A stretch of 64,000 nt of DNA, from assembly GCF_030758615.1 (NCBI RefSeq), contig NZ_CP132381.1, positions 1,116,001 to 1,180,000 on the forward strand, read 5' to 3'. The translations under genes and the position numbers were made by a program. Shown here piece after piece: positions 19,019 through 28,081 of this stretch (its first letter is position 1; each line of letters begins with the position of its first letter). The stretch is from Gilliamella apis (GTDB lineage Bacteria > Pseudomonadota > Gammaproteobacteria > Enterobacterales > Orbaceae). The notes beneath the pieces are model-generated. The model did no database searches. It saw only the letters and a list, made by a program, of their open reading frames with translations, and was not told the origin of the DNA.

Positions 19019-19731
19019 TGCATTTTTATCGTTCAATTAACTGCATTAAAGCAATCACATTCGATCTCGACGACACTTTATATGACAATAGTATGATTGT
19101 AGATAAAGCTGAAGAGGAAGTGATAAAAAATTTACAACAATATGAGCCATTACATTATTTGACATTGGATTTGTACTATCAAGAAAAAAAATTGGTGCTC
19201 GCTATAAATCCAGAAATATATCATGATGTTATTGATTGGCGAGTTGAGACAATTAAATCGTTATTAAATAAAACCAATATCCCTTCATCTCAATATAGCA
19301 AGATTATTGATGAAGCTATTGATTGTTTTAATTTTTGGCGTCATAAAATGGTTGTTCCTAAATCAACGCATATGTTATTAACTAAATTAGCCAATAAGTA
19401 TCCATTAGGGGTAATTACTAATGGTAATGTTGATATAAATAGAATAGGTTTAGGCGATTATTTTCAATTTTCGCTAAGAGGTGGTCCTGACGGTCGTTCA
19501 AAACCATTTCCCGAAATTTTTGCTTTAGCCGCGCAAAAATTGGCTATTCCTAATAATTATATTCTGCACGTTGGTGATAATTTGGAGACAGATGTCAATG
19601 GTGCGATTAATAATGGTTTTTTAGCTTGTTGGATTAATATTTTTGGACAGGATATTTATCATCTCTCCGATGCTAGATGTTTACCGCATATTGAAATAAC
19701 GCAATTGCCAGAATTAGATAATCTGTTATAA
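19018..19731 (+). CDS. yigB: HAD-family phosphatase YigB
   Basis: A 237-residue haloacid-dehalogenase phosphatase; E. coli YigB dephosphorylates 5-amino-6-(5-phospho-D-ribitylamino)uracil in riboflavin synthesis. HAD motif I is FDLDDTLYDN near residue 16, motif II GVITNGN near 140, the motif III lysine in SKPFPEIF near 162, motif IV VGDNLETDVNGAINNG near 185. The ATG overlaps the xerC stop, indicating coupled translation. Confidence 0.93.
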   Translation: MHFYRSINCIKAITFDLDDTLYDNSMIVDKAEEEVIKNLQQYEPLHYLTLDLYYQEKKLVLAINPEIYHDVIDWRVETIKSLLNKTNIPSSQYSKIIDEAIDCFNFWRHKMVVPKSTHMLLTKLANKYPLGVITNGNVDINRIGLGDYFQFSLRGGPDGRSKPFPEIFALAAQKLAIPNNYILHVGDNLETDVNGAINNGFLACWINIFGQDIYHLSDARCLPHIEITQLPELDNLL

Positions 19732-19751
19732 TTCAGTTCATATATGTATAA

Positions 19752-19806
19752 AAAGACAGTGAAGTTAAATGTATTTTGCATTTAATACCTGTCTTTATTC
19801 TTTTAT
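19752..19806 (+). terminator. nested hairpin, probable terminator after yigB
   Basis: AAAGACAG (19752-19759) pairs with CTGTCTTT (19789-19796), and inside it TTAAATG (19765-19771) pairs with CATTTAA (19779-19785). A T-rich tract follows to 19806. It separates yigB from uvrD. Confidence 0.6.
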
Positions 19807-19907
19807 ACCCCTACTTATAATAATTATAAATATAATGAAAAATTTAAAAACATTTACAACATTAATACTAATTAATGGTTGCTATAATTGCGATGGGTTA
19901 ACACATA

Positions 19908-22139
19908 ATGGAAAATAAACAGTCGTTATTAACCGACTTAAACACAGAACAAAAAAATGCTGTTACAACTGATAGTCAATATACTATTGTTCTTGCTGGT
20001 GCGGGAAGTGGTAAAACACGTGTATTAGTTCATAGAATTGCTTGGTTGTGTGTTGAAAAAAATTATTCTCCTAACTCTATTTTTGCAGTCACCTTTACCA
20101 ATAAAGCAGCTGCTGAAATGCAAGAGCGAATACAAGCTTTAGTCGGTGAAGGATACCTAAATGGTATGTGGGTAGGAACTTTTCATGGTTTAACCCACCG
20201 TTTATTGCGTATGTTTTCTCAACAAGCTAAATTACCCGAAAATTTTCAACTTATTGATAGTGAAGATCAGATTCGTCTTATTAAACGAATTTTTCGTGAA
20301 CTGAAAATTGATGAAAAGCAATGGTCACCAAAAGAGTGTGCTAATTTTATTTCCACACAAAAAGAAAAAGGTCTTAGGGCAGATAATCTAAAACCAGAAG
20401 ATCCGAAACAAGTAATGTGGCAAACAATTTATCGTGATTATCAAGCAATTTGCGACAGAGTTGGGTATGTTGATTTCTCAGAATTAATTTTGAGAGCATA
20501 TGAGTTGCTTTGTCGTAATGAAAATGTTTTAAATTATTGTCGCCATCGTTTTTCAAATATATTAATAGATGAATTTCAAGATACTAATAAAATCCAATAT
20601 TGGCTGGTGAAAAAATTAGCTGGAGACACCGCGAATGTAATGATTGTTGGTGATGATGATCAGTCAATTTATAGTTGGCGTGGAGCTAATGCTGATAATT
20701 TACAAATGTTTATCAATGATTATCCAGAAACTGAAATTATTCGCCTAGAGCAAAACTATCGATCGACAGGCATTATTTTAGATACTGCAAATAAATTGAT
20801 TGCTAACAACCAAAATCGGTTAGGTAAAAATTTATGGACCGACAGTGGTGACGGAGAAAAAATTTCACTATATGTCGGTTTCAACGATATTGATGAAGCA
20901 AGGTTTGTTGTAGGACAAATAAAAAAATATCATGACGATGGTCATAATTATGCTAGCTGTGCCATTTTATATCGTAATAATGTGCAATCACGTATTTTTG
21001 AAGATACTTTATTACAAGCTGGCGTACCTTACCAAATTTATGGTTCGATAAGATTCTATGAAAGGCAAGAGGTTAAATTAGCTTTAGCCTATCTCCGATT
21101 ATTGCATGACCATGATAATGATATGGCATTTGAAACTACGGTAAATACTCCAACTCGTGGAATAGGTAATGTCACTTTAGACAAAGTTAGATTATGTGCT
21201 AAGCAAAATAATATTTCGTTATGGAATGCATGTTTAATGCTGATCCAAAAAAATGCTTTAACTGAAAGGCAACGTTCAGGTATTAGTCGTTTTTTAGAAT
21301 TAATGGAATCTATTCATGTCGAAGTTAATGAATTACCATTTTATAAACAACTAGATGCAATTATTAAATTATCTGGCGTATTGCAAATGTATGAACAAGA
21401 ACCAGGCATCAAAGGACAAGCACGATTGGATAATCTAGAGGAGCTTGTTTCATCTGCAGAGCAATTTTTTAGAGTTAACCAAGATAATGTAATTCAGGAC
21501 AATGAAACAGGCAAAACCTTAACTGTTTTAGAATCATTTTTAGCATTTACCTCTCTTGAAAGCCGTGACGTAGTAAATCAACAAGATTCGGTGCAATTAA
21601 TGACTTTACATTCAGCAAAAGGATTAGAATTTGACAATGTTTTTATTGTTGGATTGGAAGAGGGTATTTTTCCGGCACAACGTTCCTCTCAAGAACGAGA
21701 CAAAATGGAAGAAGAAAGACGCTTAGCTTATGTCGGTATTACCCGAGCACGTAAGTTTTTAACGCTCTCTTTGTCTGAACTAAGGCGGCTTTATGGGCGT
21801 GAAGAGCGTAATTTGCCATCACGTTTTTTAGCAGAATTACCAGTTGATAATTTACAAGAAATCAGTTACCGAGCTAATTTAACATCATTTAATAATAATG
21901 ATGATGATACTTTCACTAAAGATGAGCAATTCTATCAAGATCGTAAAAAGTCATATATTAAGAAGAAAAAAGAAAGTGATGGATACACATTAGGTAGGAA
22001 AGTTAAGCATAATCGTTTTGGTGAAGGTACCATTGTTAATTTAGATGGCGAAGGTGAACATAGACGAGTGCAAATTGCTTTTGTTAACGAAGGGGTTAAA
22101 TGGCTAGTTGTGAAACTGGCAAATCTTACCTTAATGTAA
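19908..22139 (+). CDS. uvrD: DNA helicase II UvrD
   Basis: 3'-5' superfamily 1 helicase for nucleotide-excision and mismatch repair. The 743 residues compare with 720 in E. coli. Motifs: Q-motif LTDLNTEQKNAV near 8, Walker A AGAGSGKTRV near 30, motif Ia FTNKAAAEM near 63, motif II LIDEFQDTN near 219, motif III GDDDQSIYSWRGA near 248, motif V LHSAKGLEFDNVF near 566, motif VI AYVGITRAR near 605. The C-terminal Tudor-like GRKVKHNRFGEGTIVN is present. No LexA-box-like palindrome was found upstream, unlike E. coli. Confidence 0.97.
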   Translation: MENKQSLLTDLNTEQKNAVTTDSQYTIVLAGAGSGKTRVLVHRIAWLCVEKNYSPNSIFAVTFTNKAAAEMQERIQALVGEGYLNGMWVGTFHGLTHRLLRMFSQQAKLPENFQLIDSEDQIRLIKRIFRELKIDEKQWSPKECANFISTQKEKGLRADNLKPEDPKQVMWQTIYRDYQAICDRVGYVDFSELILRAYELLCRNENVLNYCRHRFSNILIDEFQDTNKIQYWLVKKLAGDTANVMIVGDDDQSIYSWRGANADNLQMFINDYPETEIIRLEQNYRSTGIILDTANKLIANNQNRLGKNLWTDSGDGEKISLYVGFNDIDEARFVVGQIKKYHDDGHNYASCAILYRNNVQSRIFEDTLLQAGVPYQIYGSIRFYERQEVKLALAYLRLLHDHDNDMAFETTVNTPTRGIGNVTLDKVRLCAKQNNISLWNACLMLIQKNALTERQRSGISRFLELMESIHVEVNELPFYKQLDAIIKLSGVLQMYEQEPGIKGQARLDNLEELVSSAEQFFRVNQDNVIQDNETGKTLTVLESFLAFTSLESRDVVNQQDSVQLMTLHSAKGLEFDNVFIVGLEEGIFPAQRSSQERDKMEEERRLAYVGITRARKFLTLSLSELRRLYGREERNLPSRFLAELPVDNLQEISYRANLTSFNNNDDDTFTKDEQFYQDRKKSYIKKKKESDGYTLGRKVKHNRFGEGTIVNLDGEGEHRRVQIAFVNEGVKWLVVKLANLTLM

Positions 22140-22160
22140 ATAATAAAATACTAAACAATC

Positions 22161-22196
22161 AAAGGATACTAACTTTTAACTTAGTATCCTTTTTTG
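22161..22196 (+). terminator. Rho-independent terminator between uvrD and cyaY
   Basis: AAAGGATACTAA (22161-22172) and TTAGTATCCTTT (22181-22192) form a perfect 12-bp stem with an 8-base loop, followed by T to 22195. It serves uvrD and, being symmetrical, may also end the convergent cyaY transcript. Confidence 0.88.
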
Positions 22197-22206
22197 ATCA
22201 TTATAA

Positions 22207-22518
22207 TTATTGCTCAGATTGCTCTTGCACTGACGAAGCAAATATCTCTTCAAATGGTTGATCAGTTCGATTACATATCCATTGTTCATTAATTAAATCA
22301 AAATGATAACCTTGTTTTTGTGTTGCTAACCAAACTTGAAAAAGTGGTTCTTGAGTATTAACAATAATTTTACTATTGTTTGGAAAACTAATGGTAATAA
22401 CGTTGCCATTAGTTTCATAATCTAAGTCTATATCGTGTTCGTCAGCGTATTTATCTAGATATAATTCGATTTGGTAAAAAAGTTGATCGGTTAAGGCATG
22501 GAATTGCGTGATATTCAT
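22207..22518 (-). CDS. cyaY: frataxin-like iron-sulfur assembly protein CyaY
   Basis: Bacterial frataxin, an iron-binding regulator of IscS-driven Fe-S cluster assembly. The 103 residues match E. coli CyaY (106): FHALTDQLFYQIE, DIDLDYETNGNVITISF, SKIIVNTQEPLFQVWLAT and GYHFDLINEQWICNR. The acidic N-terminal face (DEHDIDLDYE) is where iron binds in the family. Convergent with uvrD; in E. coli it lies next to lptM-dapF, so the neighbourhood is only slightly rearranged. Confidence 0.95.
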   Translation of the reverse strand: MNITQFHALTDQLFYQIELYLDKYADEHDIDLDYETNGNVITISFPNNSKIIVNTQEPLFQVWLATQKQGYHFDLINEQWICNRTDQPFEEIFASSVQEQSEQ

Positions 22519-22561
22519 ATTGATGTAATTAAAATTATACAGTTAATAAATTGATATTAAC

Positions 22562-22600
22562 ATAAAAAAAAATACTCCGCCACCGCTAGGCGGCAAGAGT
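22562..22600 (-). terminator. Rho-independent terminator on minus strand
   Basis: CCGCC (22577-22581) pairs with GGCGG (22589-22593), extended by ACT/AGT. On the minus strand it runs into nine T (complement of A at 22564-22572). It ends the exported-protein pair 22621-23934. Confidence 0.82.
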
Positions 22601-22620
22601 AAAAACGAATGAAAATCGAA

Positions 22621-23136
22621 TTAATTGTTTAATGGTAATGAACAGGCAATAACGAGTAATTTATGCTTTTCATCGCCTTTATCTGCTCTCGTCCAACGAT
22701 TTGGAATATCAATAGTATTTACTAGTTTACCTTCGGCAAAATAGTTCTCGATAAGTTCAATTTTACCTTTAGCAATTTCTTTTTTATCACAATTAGCATA
22801 ATGATTAACAACTACTGTATGATATGGTGTTTTTACATTATCAATATCTTGAACTAATGCTGGAATGTAATTGGTAACTTCCTTAAAAATTCGAATTTTA
22901 TCGTTATAAGGATGTAATTTTATGGATTTTTTATCAAGATAGGCATAACCAATGGTGTTATCCTCATCAGTTTTAGATAGAGGCGTAAATTGTTCACCTA
23001 TTTTAGGATTACTTAGCATTACTTCTACTTCTTTAGCTTGAGCTGCTAATTCATCTTGAGTAAGTGGTTTCTTTTCTTCTGCATGAGTAATAGCTGTAAA
23101 AGAAAAGAGCATTAAAAATAAACATAATTTTTTCAT
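22621..23136 (-). CDS. exported protein of unknown function, possible surface-adhesin-E-like
   Basis: A 171-residue protein with a clear signal peptide (MKKLCLFLMLFSFTAITHA, cleavage after THA). The mature part has the layout of small Pasteurellaceae surface-adhesin E proteins: a tyrosine-rich strand (IGYAYLDKKSIKL), an interaction segment with V/I alternation, and two cysteines (NHYANCDKKE and VIACSLP) that could form a disulfide. The similarity is by pattern only and not certain. Its ATG abuts the stop of the upstream gene with no spacer, so the two form one transcript and probably a functional pair in the periplasm or cell surface. Confidence 0.75.
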   Translation of the reverse strand: MKKLCLFLMLFSFTAITHAEEKKPLTQDELAAQAKEVEVMLSNPKIGEQFTPLSKTDEDNTIGYAYLDKKSIKLHPYNDKIRIFKEVTNYIPALVQDIDNVKTPYHTVVVNHYANCDKKEIAKGKIELIENYFAEGKLVNTIDIPNRWTRADKGDEKHKLLVIACSLPLNN

Positions 23137-23934
23137 TTAAATTTTATCTCCCTCTTTTGAGCTATTTTCAACTGGTTTATCTTGTTGGGGTTGAGATTGC
23201 TTTTCTTGAGCTTCTTTTTGTTCTTTTTCTTGTTGTTTTTTCAATTTATAAGCTTTGATCTTTTCTTGGCGCTCTTTATCCATTTTGTCGTCAAGTGGTT
23301 TCATATCTGGACGATCTTTATAAAGAATGTCTTTCTTTATATCACCTTGGATGGAACAAAGCACACGGTTTTGATTATCAGTAAAGGCTTCTAGATAAAG
23401 TGATTTTTCAATGGTACCAAGTTTTGGTACAACACCATCAATTGAGTAGGGATTATCTTGCCATACCGGTGATTTTGCATTGCGATCATAGATTTTGGCA
23501 TTGGCAATATAAACAGCGTTATTATATTTTAACCATTTTAAATTATTAAGTGTATTAGTAATTTCTTCTTGGCTATTATCAAAAATAAAGCCCCAATAGT
23601 AATATTGTCCAGATAAATTGGTTGGAATATAGATGTTTTGATACCCAGTTATTGTTAATCCGTGGTATTTAAGAGGTTTTTTGAAATTAACTTTATCTTT
23701 GTTTTGTTGATAAATTGATTCTACAGGAATATAAGTAACATTATCAGTTGTTGTTAAATCAACATAATCGCTGAATAATTTTTTATTTTCAGCCAATTGC
23801 TTAAAAAATTGGTTATCACAAGCGAGAAAACTATCTACTATCTTATCTGTAATGCTTACACTATCGTTCTGCGCAAAAGCCATGCAAGAAACGAGAGAAG
23901 AACAAGCAAGCACAGTAAGTTTTTTTATTATCAT
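23137..23934 (-). CDS. exported protein of unknown function with charged C-terminal tail
   Basis: I do not recognise this family. The 265 residues start with a signal peptide (MIIKKLTVLACSSLVSCMAFA, cleavage near AFA-QND). The middle has aromatic-rich beta-type sequence (SGQYYYWGFIFDN, LNNLKWLKYNNAVYIANAK) and two Cys (FLACDNQ, VLCSIQG). The last 60 or so residues are almost all Lys, Glu, Gln and Asp (KAYKLKKQQEKEQKEAQ), a low-complexity helical tail that could span the periplasm or bind a surface. First gene of a two-gene unit with 22621-23136; 76 bases separate it from thiamine pyrophosphokinase upstream. Confidence 0.75.
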   Translation of the reverse strand: MIIKKLTVLACSSLVSCMAFAQNDSVSITDKIVDSFLACDNQFFKQLAENKKLFSDYVDLTTTDNVTYIPVESIYQQNKDKVNFKKPLKYHGLTITGYQNIYIPTNLSGQYYYWGFIFDNSQEEITNTLNNLKWLKYNNAVYIANAKIYDRNAKSPVWQDNPYSIDGVVPKLGTIEKSLYLEAFTDNQNRVLCSIQGDIKKDILYKDRPDMKPLDDKMDKERQEKIKAYKLKKQQEKEQKEAQEKQSQPQQDKPVENSSKEGDKI

Positions 23935-24010
23935 AGAGCGGTTCCTTTCACCAAAATCACGCTAATTGTTTGTAATAGTATTGTAAAGTAATGTAAATAT
24001 TTATGTCAAT

Positions 24011-24640
24011 CTAATTGAAATCATTTTGGATCAAAATTAGTAAATCACCGTTTTTAAAAGAGATTTCTACTTTATCATCGATAGCTTTGTTACGCAAACT
24101 AATGTGGCCACCAAGAACTAATTTTTGGTCAGTTAAAGGATATTCAAAGCCTGTTATAGTCAAATTAGTTACTGTAGACAATGGCATTAACGAAACAATA
24201 TGATTTTTCACGTGGTGGATAATCTGATGATGATCAGCGAAGAAAAAATGGCAATAATTATCATAAAACATCATTTTGAACTGATGATAGTATTGCATTG
24301 CTATAGATAAGTTACCTAAGAAATGATCACTGGCTCCTCCTGATGCACCATATATTGTAAATGATGTAACACCTTTACTATTCAAAAATAATAATGCTTT
24401 TTCAAAATCAGGTTTAGATTGATCTGGCGTATGAATAATTTGTGTTTTTGACGGAATTGCCCTAGTTGAGTCTATGCTATCTAAATCACCGATAATAAAA
24501 TCAGGTTCAATGGCTGATGTAAATAAATAGCTATGATAGGCTCCATCAGTACAGGCAATATAAGTATAATCTTTTATATTACTGGGAATATCTTTTGGTG
24601 GTTCACCATTGACAAATAGTAGTGCTGTTTTTTTTTGCAT
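24011..24640 (-). CDS. thiamine pyrophosphokinase
   Basis: Transfers pyrophosphate from ATP to thiamine, giving thiamine diphosphate. The N-terminal nucleotide-binding domain shows CTDGAYHSYL, IGDLDSID (metal binding) and HTPDQSKPDFEKALLF; GGASDHFLGNL corresponds to the family GGR.DH motif, with Ser in place of Arg-Leu. A beta-sandwich thiamine-binding domain follows. I place the start at the ATG at 24640 (209 residues) because GGGA lies 7 bases before it; an in-frame ATG at 24652 overlaps that ribosome site. This is the ThiN/eukaryote-like TPK type rather than the ThiL or ThiK route of E. coli. It follows rimI by 21 bases. Confidence 0.88.
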   Translation of the reverse strand: MQKKTALLFVNGEPPKDIPSNIKDYTYIACTDGAYHSYLFTSAIEPDFIIGDLDSIDSTRAIPSKTQIIHTPDQSKPDFEKALLFLNSKGVTSFTIYGASGGASDHFLGNLSIAMQYYHQFKMMFYDNYCHFFFADHHQIIHHVKNHIVSLMPLSTVTNLTITGFEYPLTDQKLVLGGHISLRNKAIDDKVEISFKNGDLLILIQNDFN

Positions 24641-24661
24641 GATTATTCCCATTAAATTAAT

Positions 24662-25123
24662 TTATAGCGTTAATGTGTAAGCCATAATAATTGCATCTTC
24701 TTGATGACCATTAACTGTTGGATAATAATTTTTTCTCACTGTTATTTGGTTAAAGCCAATTGAATGATATAACTCAATTGCTGGCGTGTTAGATTTTCTA
24801 ACTTCCAACCATAAAGTTGAAATAGCCTGCGGTGAGCTAATGGCTATTAAGTTATCAATTAAATGATTTAATAATGCTTTAGCTAATCCCTGTTGTCTGT
24901 ATGCAGGATGTATAGCAATATTAAATAAAGTTGCTTCGTCGGCAACTTGTTGGCAAATACAAAAGCCGACTAGCTTATTACCAACAGTTATTTTAAGATT
25001 GATATAACGTTCCCCTTGATTTGAAAAAAAAGTTTCTTTGGACCAAGGGATAGGGTGGCATATGAGTTCTAACTCATATGCTTCCGTTAAATCATGTTCA
25101 TTCAGGATGGAAATTGTTTTCAT
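24662..25123 (-). CDS. rimI: ribosomal protein S18-alanine N-acetyltransferase
   Basis: GNAT acetyltransferase that modifies the S18 N-terminus. Motifs: HPIPWSKETFFSNQGERY near 25, the acetyl-CoA loop FNIAIHPAYRQQGLAKALL near 67 and LWLEVRKSNTPAIELYHSIGF near 103 (split: LWLEVRKSN, AIELYHSIGF). The ATG at 25123 aligns with the E. coli start and gives 153 residues; a GTG two codons upstream is possible. It overlaps holD by 26 bases, as in the conserved holD-rimI pair. Confidence 0.95.
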   Translation of the reverse strand: MKTISILNEHDLTEAYELELICHPIPWSKETFFSNQGERYINLKITVGNKLVGFCICQQVADEATLFNIAIHPAYRQQGLAKALLNHLIDNLIAISSPQAISTLWLEVRKSNTPAIELYHSIGFNQITVRKNYYPTVNGHQEDAIIMAYTLTL

Positions 25124-25499
25124 ATTCACATAACTGCTGCCAAAGTTTACGTTTTTGGTGTGGATCTTTAGCTAGCGAATCTAAATCACAGGTATTAATG
25201 GTTAAACTATTTTGCCATGGTTCATTGCTAAGCACATCTATAAACCATGTCACTATTTTTACTTCATCCGCCGAAATAATTAATTGCGAAGGGGTAAGAA
25301 ATAACACTTGTTCTTCTGTTAAACGGATGGCTTTTAAAATATCGTAATATATTTTTTGTGTTGGTTTTTGTTTAGCAACAACAATTAAACGAATTTTATC
25401 GTCTATATGAGTCGCAAGTTCACCCTGAAAAACGGTTGAATTGCGTAAAACATATTGAGTAATATTACACTGTTTAAGATACCAATCAGTTTGTGTCAT
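25098..25499 (-). CDS. holD: DNA polymerase III psi subunit
   Basis: Clamp-loader accessory subunit that, with chi, binds SSB. The 133 residues match E. coli HolD (137) at the N-terminus (DWYLKQCNITQYVLRNSTVFQGE), with VLFLTPSQL near 65 and the C-terminal LWQQLCEYENNFHPE (E. coli LWQQICTYEHDFFP). HolD is fast-evolving, so this recognisable ends-only match is typical. Divergent from rsmC, as in E. coli. Confidence 0.9.
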   Translation of the reverse strand: MTQTDWYLKQCNITQYVLRNSTVFQGELATHIDDKIRLIVVAKQKPTQKIYYDILKAIRLTEEQVLFLTPSQLIISADEVKIVTWFIDVLSNEPWQNSLTINTCDLDSLAKDPHQKRKLWQQLCEYENNFHPE

Positions 25500-25585
25500 T
25501 ATCAGATTACGGTTTTACTAGGGATTAAAGGAAGTTAATTGTATAATCTTCGCTTCAATTTATAAAGGTTTTTCATTGAGGCATT

Positions 25586-26626
25586 ATGGCAACATCTGTT
25601 TTTACTCCAGCTAGCCAAGTACTTGAACGTCATCAGTCATTTTTTGATGATAAAAATATCCTTATTGCTGGTGATATTCAAGATAATTATCCTGCGGTTA
25701 TTTCAGCCAATATAGTTAAGATTCATTGTTCCCAATATCATACTTTTTTAAGCTTTAAAAATAGTAAACGAGCCAATAGCACTATATTTTCGCTCTATCC
25801 TGATACATCTTTTTATACTGATATAAATACACTCATTTATTATTGGCCTAAAACCAAGAGTGAAGCACAATTTCAGTTATCCTATTTATTGAACAATATG
25901 CCTAAAGATAGTGATATTTTTATCATTGGTGAAAATCGTTCAGGGGTAAAAAGTGTGGAAGGGCTGTTAAGTGACTTTGGTTCTATCCAAAAAATAGATA
26001 GTGCAAGACGATGTGGTTTATATCATTTTCGAGCTGATAGTCGTTTGGCTTTTGAAGTAAAAGACTGGTGGTTGAGTTATCACTTAACGATTGAAAAACA
26101 GGATATCGAAATTAAAAGCTTACCAGGCGTCTTCAGCCAAAAAGCCTTAGATGCAGGAAGTGAGCTGTTATTAAATGCACTTATGGATCATAGTGATATT
26201 ATCAAAGGAAATATTCTTGATGTTGGTTGTGGCTCGGGCATATTATCAACAGTCATAAGTAAACTAAATCAAGATATAAGCTTAACATTAACTGATGTAA
26301 GTAGTGCTGCATTAGAATCAAGTAAAGCGACTTTAGCTGCTAATAACATTGTGGCAAGTGTTATTGCTAGTGATGTGTTTTCAGATATAAGCGATAAATA
26401 TCATTTAATCATCTCTAATCCACCTTTTCACGATGGCAAAGAAACAAGTTATACCGCAGTTAACAAGTTGATTAAGGAAGCAAAAAAACACTTAAAACTA
26501 AATGGCTATCTTTGTATTGTGGCAAATTCATTTTTACCATATCAATCGATCTTGGATGAAACATTTAAAAGTGTTGAAATTATTGCTCAAACGACTAAAT
26601 TTAAGGTTTATTTAGCCAGTCATTAA
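25586..26626 (+). CDS. rsmC: 16S rRNA (guanine1207-N2)-methyltransferase
   Basis: Methylates G1207 of 16S rRNA using S-adenosylmethionine. The 346 residues compare with 343 in E. coli. An N-terminal pseudo-methyltransferase domain is followed by the active one: LPGVFSQKALDAGSELLL near 178, SAM motif ILDVGCGSGILST near 211 and catalytic SNPPFHDG near 277. Starts with GAGGCATT before the ATG. Divergent promoter region shared with holD contains a TATAAT at about 25541. Confidence 0.95.
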   Translation: MATSVFTPASQVLERHQSFFDDKNILIAGDIQDNYPAVISANIVKIHCSQYHTFLSFKNSKRANSTIFSLYPDTSFYTDINTLIYYWPKTKSEAQFQLSYLLNNMPKDSDIFIIGENRSGVKSVEGLLSDFGSIQKIDSARRCGLYHFRADSRLAFEVKDWWLSYHLTIEKQDIEIKSLPGVFSQKALDAGSELLLNALMDHSDIIKGNILDVGCGSGILSTVISKLNQDISLTLTDVSSAALESSKATLAANNIVASVIASDVFSDISDKYHLIISNPPFHDGKETSYTAVNKLIKEAKKHLKLNGYLCIVANSFLPYQSILDETFKSVEIIAQTTKFKVYLASH

Positions 26627-26671
26627 CACTTAAATCAGTATCATTAAATGGTCATGCGTGAATTTATTCAA

Positions 26672-28081
26672 TTAAATCACGCGTGAAAACTGTTGTTGTC
26701 GTACCAATCGACGCATATAAATATCAAAGCACATGCAAATATTGCGAATTAGAAGCTGGCCTTTAGGTCGAACATTAATGCTATCTTGATTAACGACAAC
26801 CAATCCATCTTGTTCTAGTGGTGCAAGCAGTTTTAAATCTTCAGCAAAATAGTCATCAAATTGGATATGGTAATATTGTTCAATCTGCTTTTTATCAAGC
26901 TGGAAATGGCAAATAAGTTGTTTAATAACATCTCGACGTATTTTATCATCACGATTTAAGGTAAATCCTTTCCATAAACCATGTCCTTTTTGTTCAACTT
27001 GATTTTGATAACTTTTTAAGTCTTTTTGGTTTTGGGCATAGCTGTCTCCCAACATACTTATTGCTGATACACCGAGACCAAGTAAGTCAGCATCCCCTTT
27101 AGTGGTATAACCTTGAAAGTTGCGATGTAACTTGTTCTGTTGTTGTGCGATAGCTAACTCATCAGTTGGTTTTGCAAAATGATCCATACCTATAAATTGG
27201 TAACCAGCAAGAGTCAATTTTTCAATACTGGTTTGTAAGATTTTCAATTTTTGACTTGCATTAGGTAAATCATTATCTTTGATCTTACGCTGTGCAGCAA
27301 ATCGGCTAGGTAAATGTGCGTAATTAAAAACACTTAATCTATCTGGCGAAATATCAATCACTTTATTTAATGTTTCCGTGAAACTTTCAACAGTTTGCTT
27401 AGGTAATCCATAAATTAAATCTAGACTAATAGAACGAAAGTTATTTTTTCTTGCTTGGATAATTAATGAACGGATCAAGTTTTCATCTTGCTCACGATTA
27501 ATTAAATTTTGAATTTCATGATTGAAATCTTGGATCCCCATACTTAACCGATTAAAGCCAACATTAGCCAGATGATCAATCGTTTGTGGACTTATTTCTC
27601 TTGGATCTATTTCAATGGATAGTTCGGCATTTTGAGCAAAGTTAAAGTGTTTTTTTATTGAAGAGAGCAAGCGGCTAATTTCAGCATCAGTTAAAAAAGT
27701 AGGAGTTCCTCCTCCCCAATGCATTTGTGTCACAGTCCGGTTTTTAAATAATTCGGACTGTTTAGCAATCTCGATATCTAATACATCAAGATATTTAGTG
27801 ACTTTATGGGTTTGTCGTGTGATCAGTTTGTTACAACCACAAAAATAACAAAGTTTATGGCAAAACGGAATATGTATATAAAGCGATAATGGTCGTTCAG
27901 GATAAAGGTTGGTCGCTAAAATGAAATCTTGTTCAGTAAACTGTTCGTTAAATTCAAGTGCTGTTGGATAAGAGGTATATCTTGGACCTGAATAATTATA
28001 TTTTTCAATTAACGCTTGATCCCATAATAGGGGTTGAATCACATTTTTATTTAGTCCTGCGTTTGACATTGTCATTTCCAT
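26672..28081 (-). CDS. hemN: oxygen-independent coproporphyrinogen III oxidase
   Basis: Radical-SAM enzyme making protoporphyrinogen IX in heme synthesis without oxygen. The iron-sulfur ligands are Cys74, Cys78 and Cys81 in FCHKLCYFCGC, with Cys83 next to them, the true-HemN pattern. Substrate and SAM motifs include MHWGGGTPTFL near 120, EIDPREISP near 158, RLSMGIQDFN near 182 and GLPKQT near 236. Length 469 against 457 in E. coli. Three in-frame ATGs open the gene (28081, 28075, 28069); a weak GGA before the third makes it plausible. The C-terminal bases overlap a GCGTGA/TCACGC hairpin (26656-26682) between the convergent rsmC and hemN. Confidence 0.96.
   Translation of the reverse strand: MEMTMSNAGLNKNVIQPLLWDQALIEKYNYSGPRYTSYPTALEFNEQFTEQDFILATNLYPERPLSLYIHIPFCHKLCYFCGCNKLITRQTHKVTKYLDVLDIEIAKQSELFKNRTVTQMHWGGGTPTFLTDAEISRLLSSIKKHFNFAQNAELSIEIDPREISPQTIDHLANVGFNRLSMGIQDFNHEIQNLINREQDENLIRSLIIQARKNNFRSISLDLIYGLPKQTVESFTETLNKVIDISPDRLSVFNYAHLPSRFAAQRKIKDNDLPNASQKLKILQTSIEKLTLAGYQFIGMDHFAKPTDELAIAQQQNKLHRNFQGYTTKGDADLLGLGVSAISMLGDSYAQNQKDLKSYQNQVEQKGHGLWKGFTLNRDDKIRRDVIKQLICHFQLDKKQIEQYYHIQFDDYFAEDLKLLAPLEQDGLVVVNQDSINVRPKGQLLIRNICMCFDIYMRRLVRQQQFSRVI

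Noticed and set aside
19740..19907. LexA (SOS) box before uvrD
   Set aside because: I looked for CTGT-N8-ACAG; only a lone ACAG half site within the hairpin at 19752 is present, and its partner does not fit.
23182..23394. Small plus-strand frame rich in Phe and Leu opposite the exported protein tail
   Set aside because: It is the antisense of Lys/Glu/Gln-rich codons, which reads as Phe/Leu/Ser; no ribosome site or independent support.
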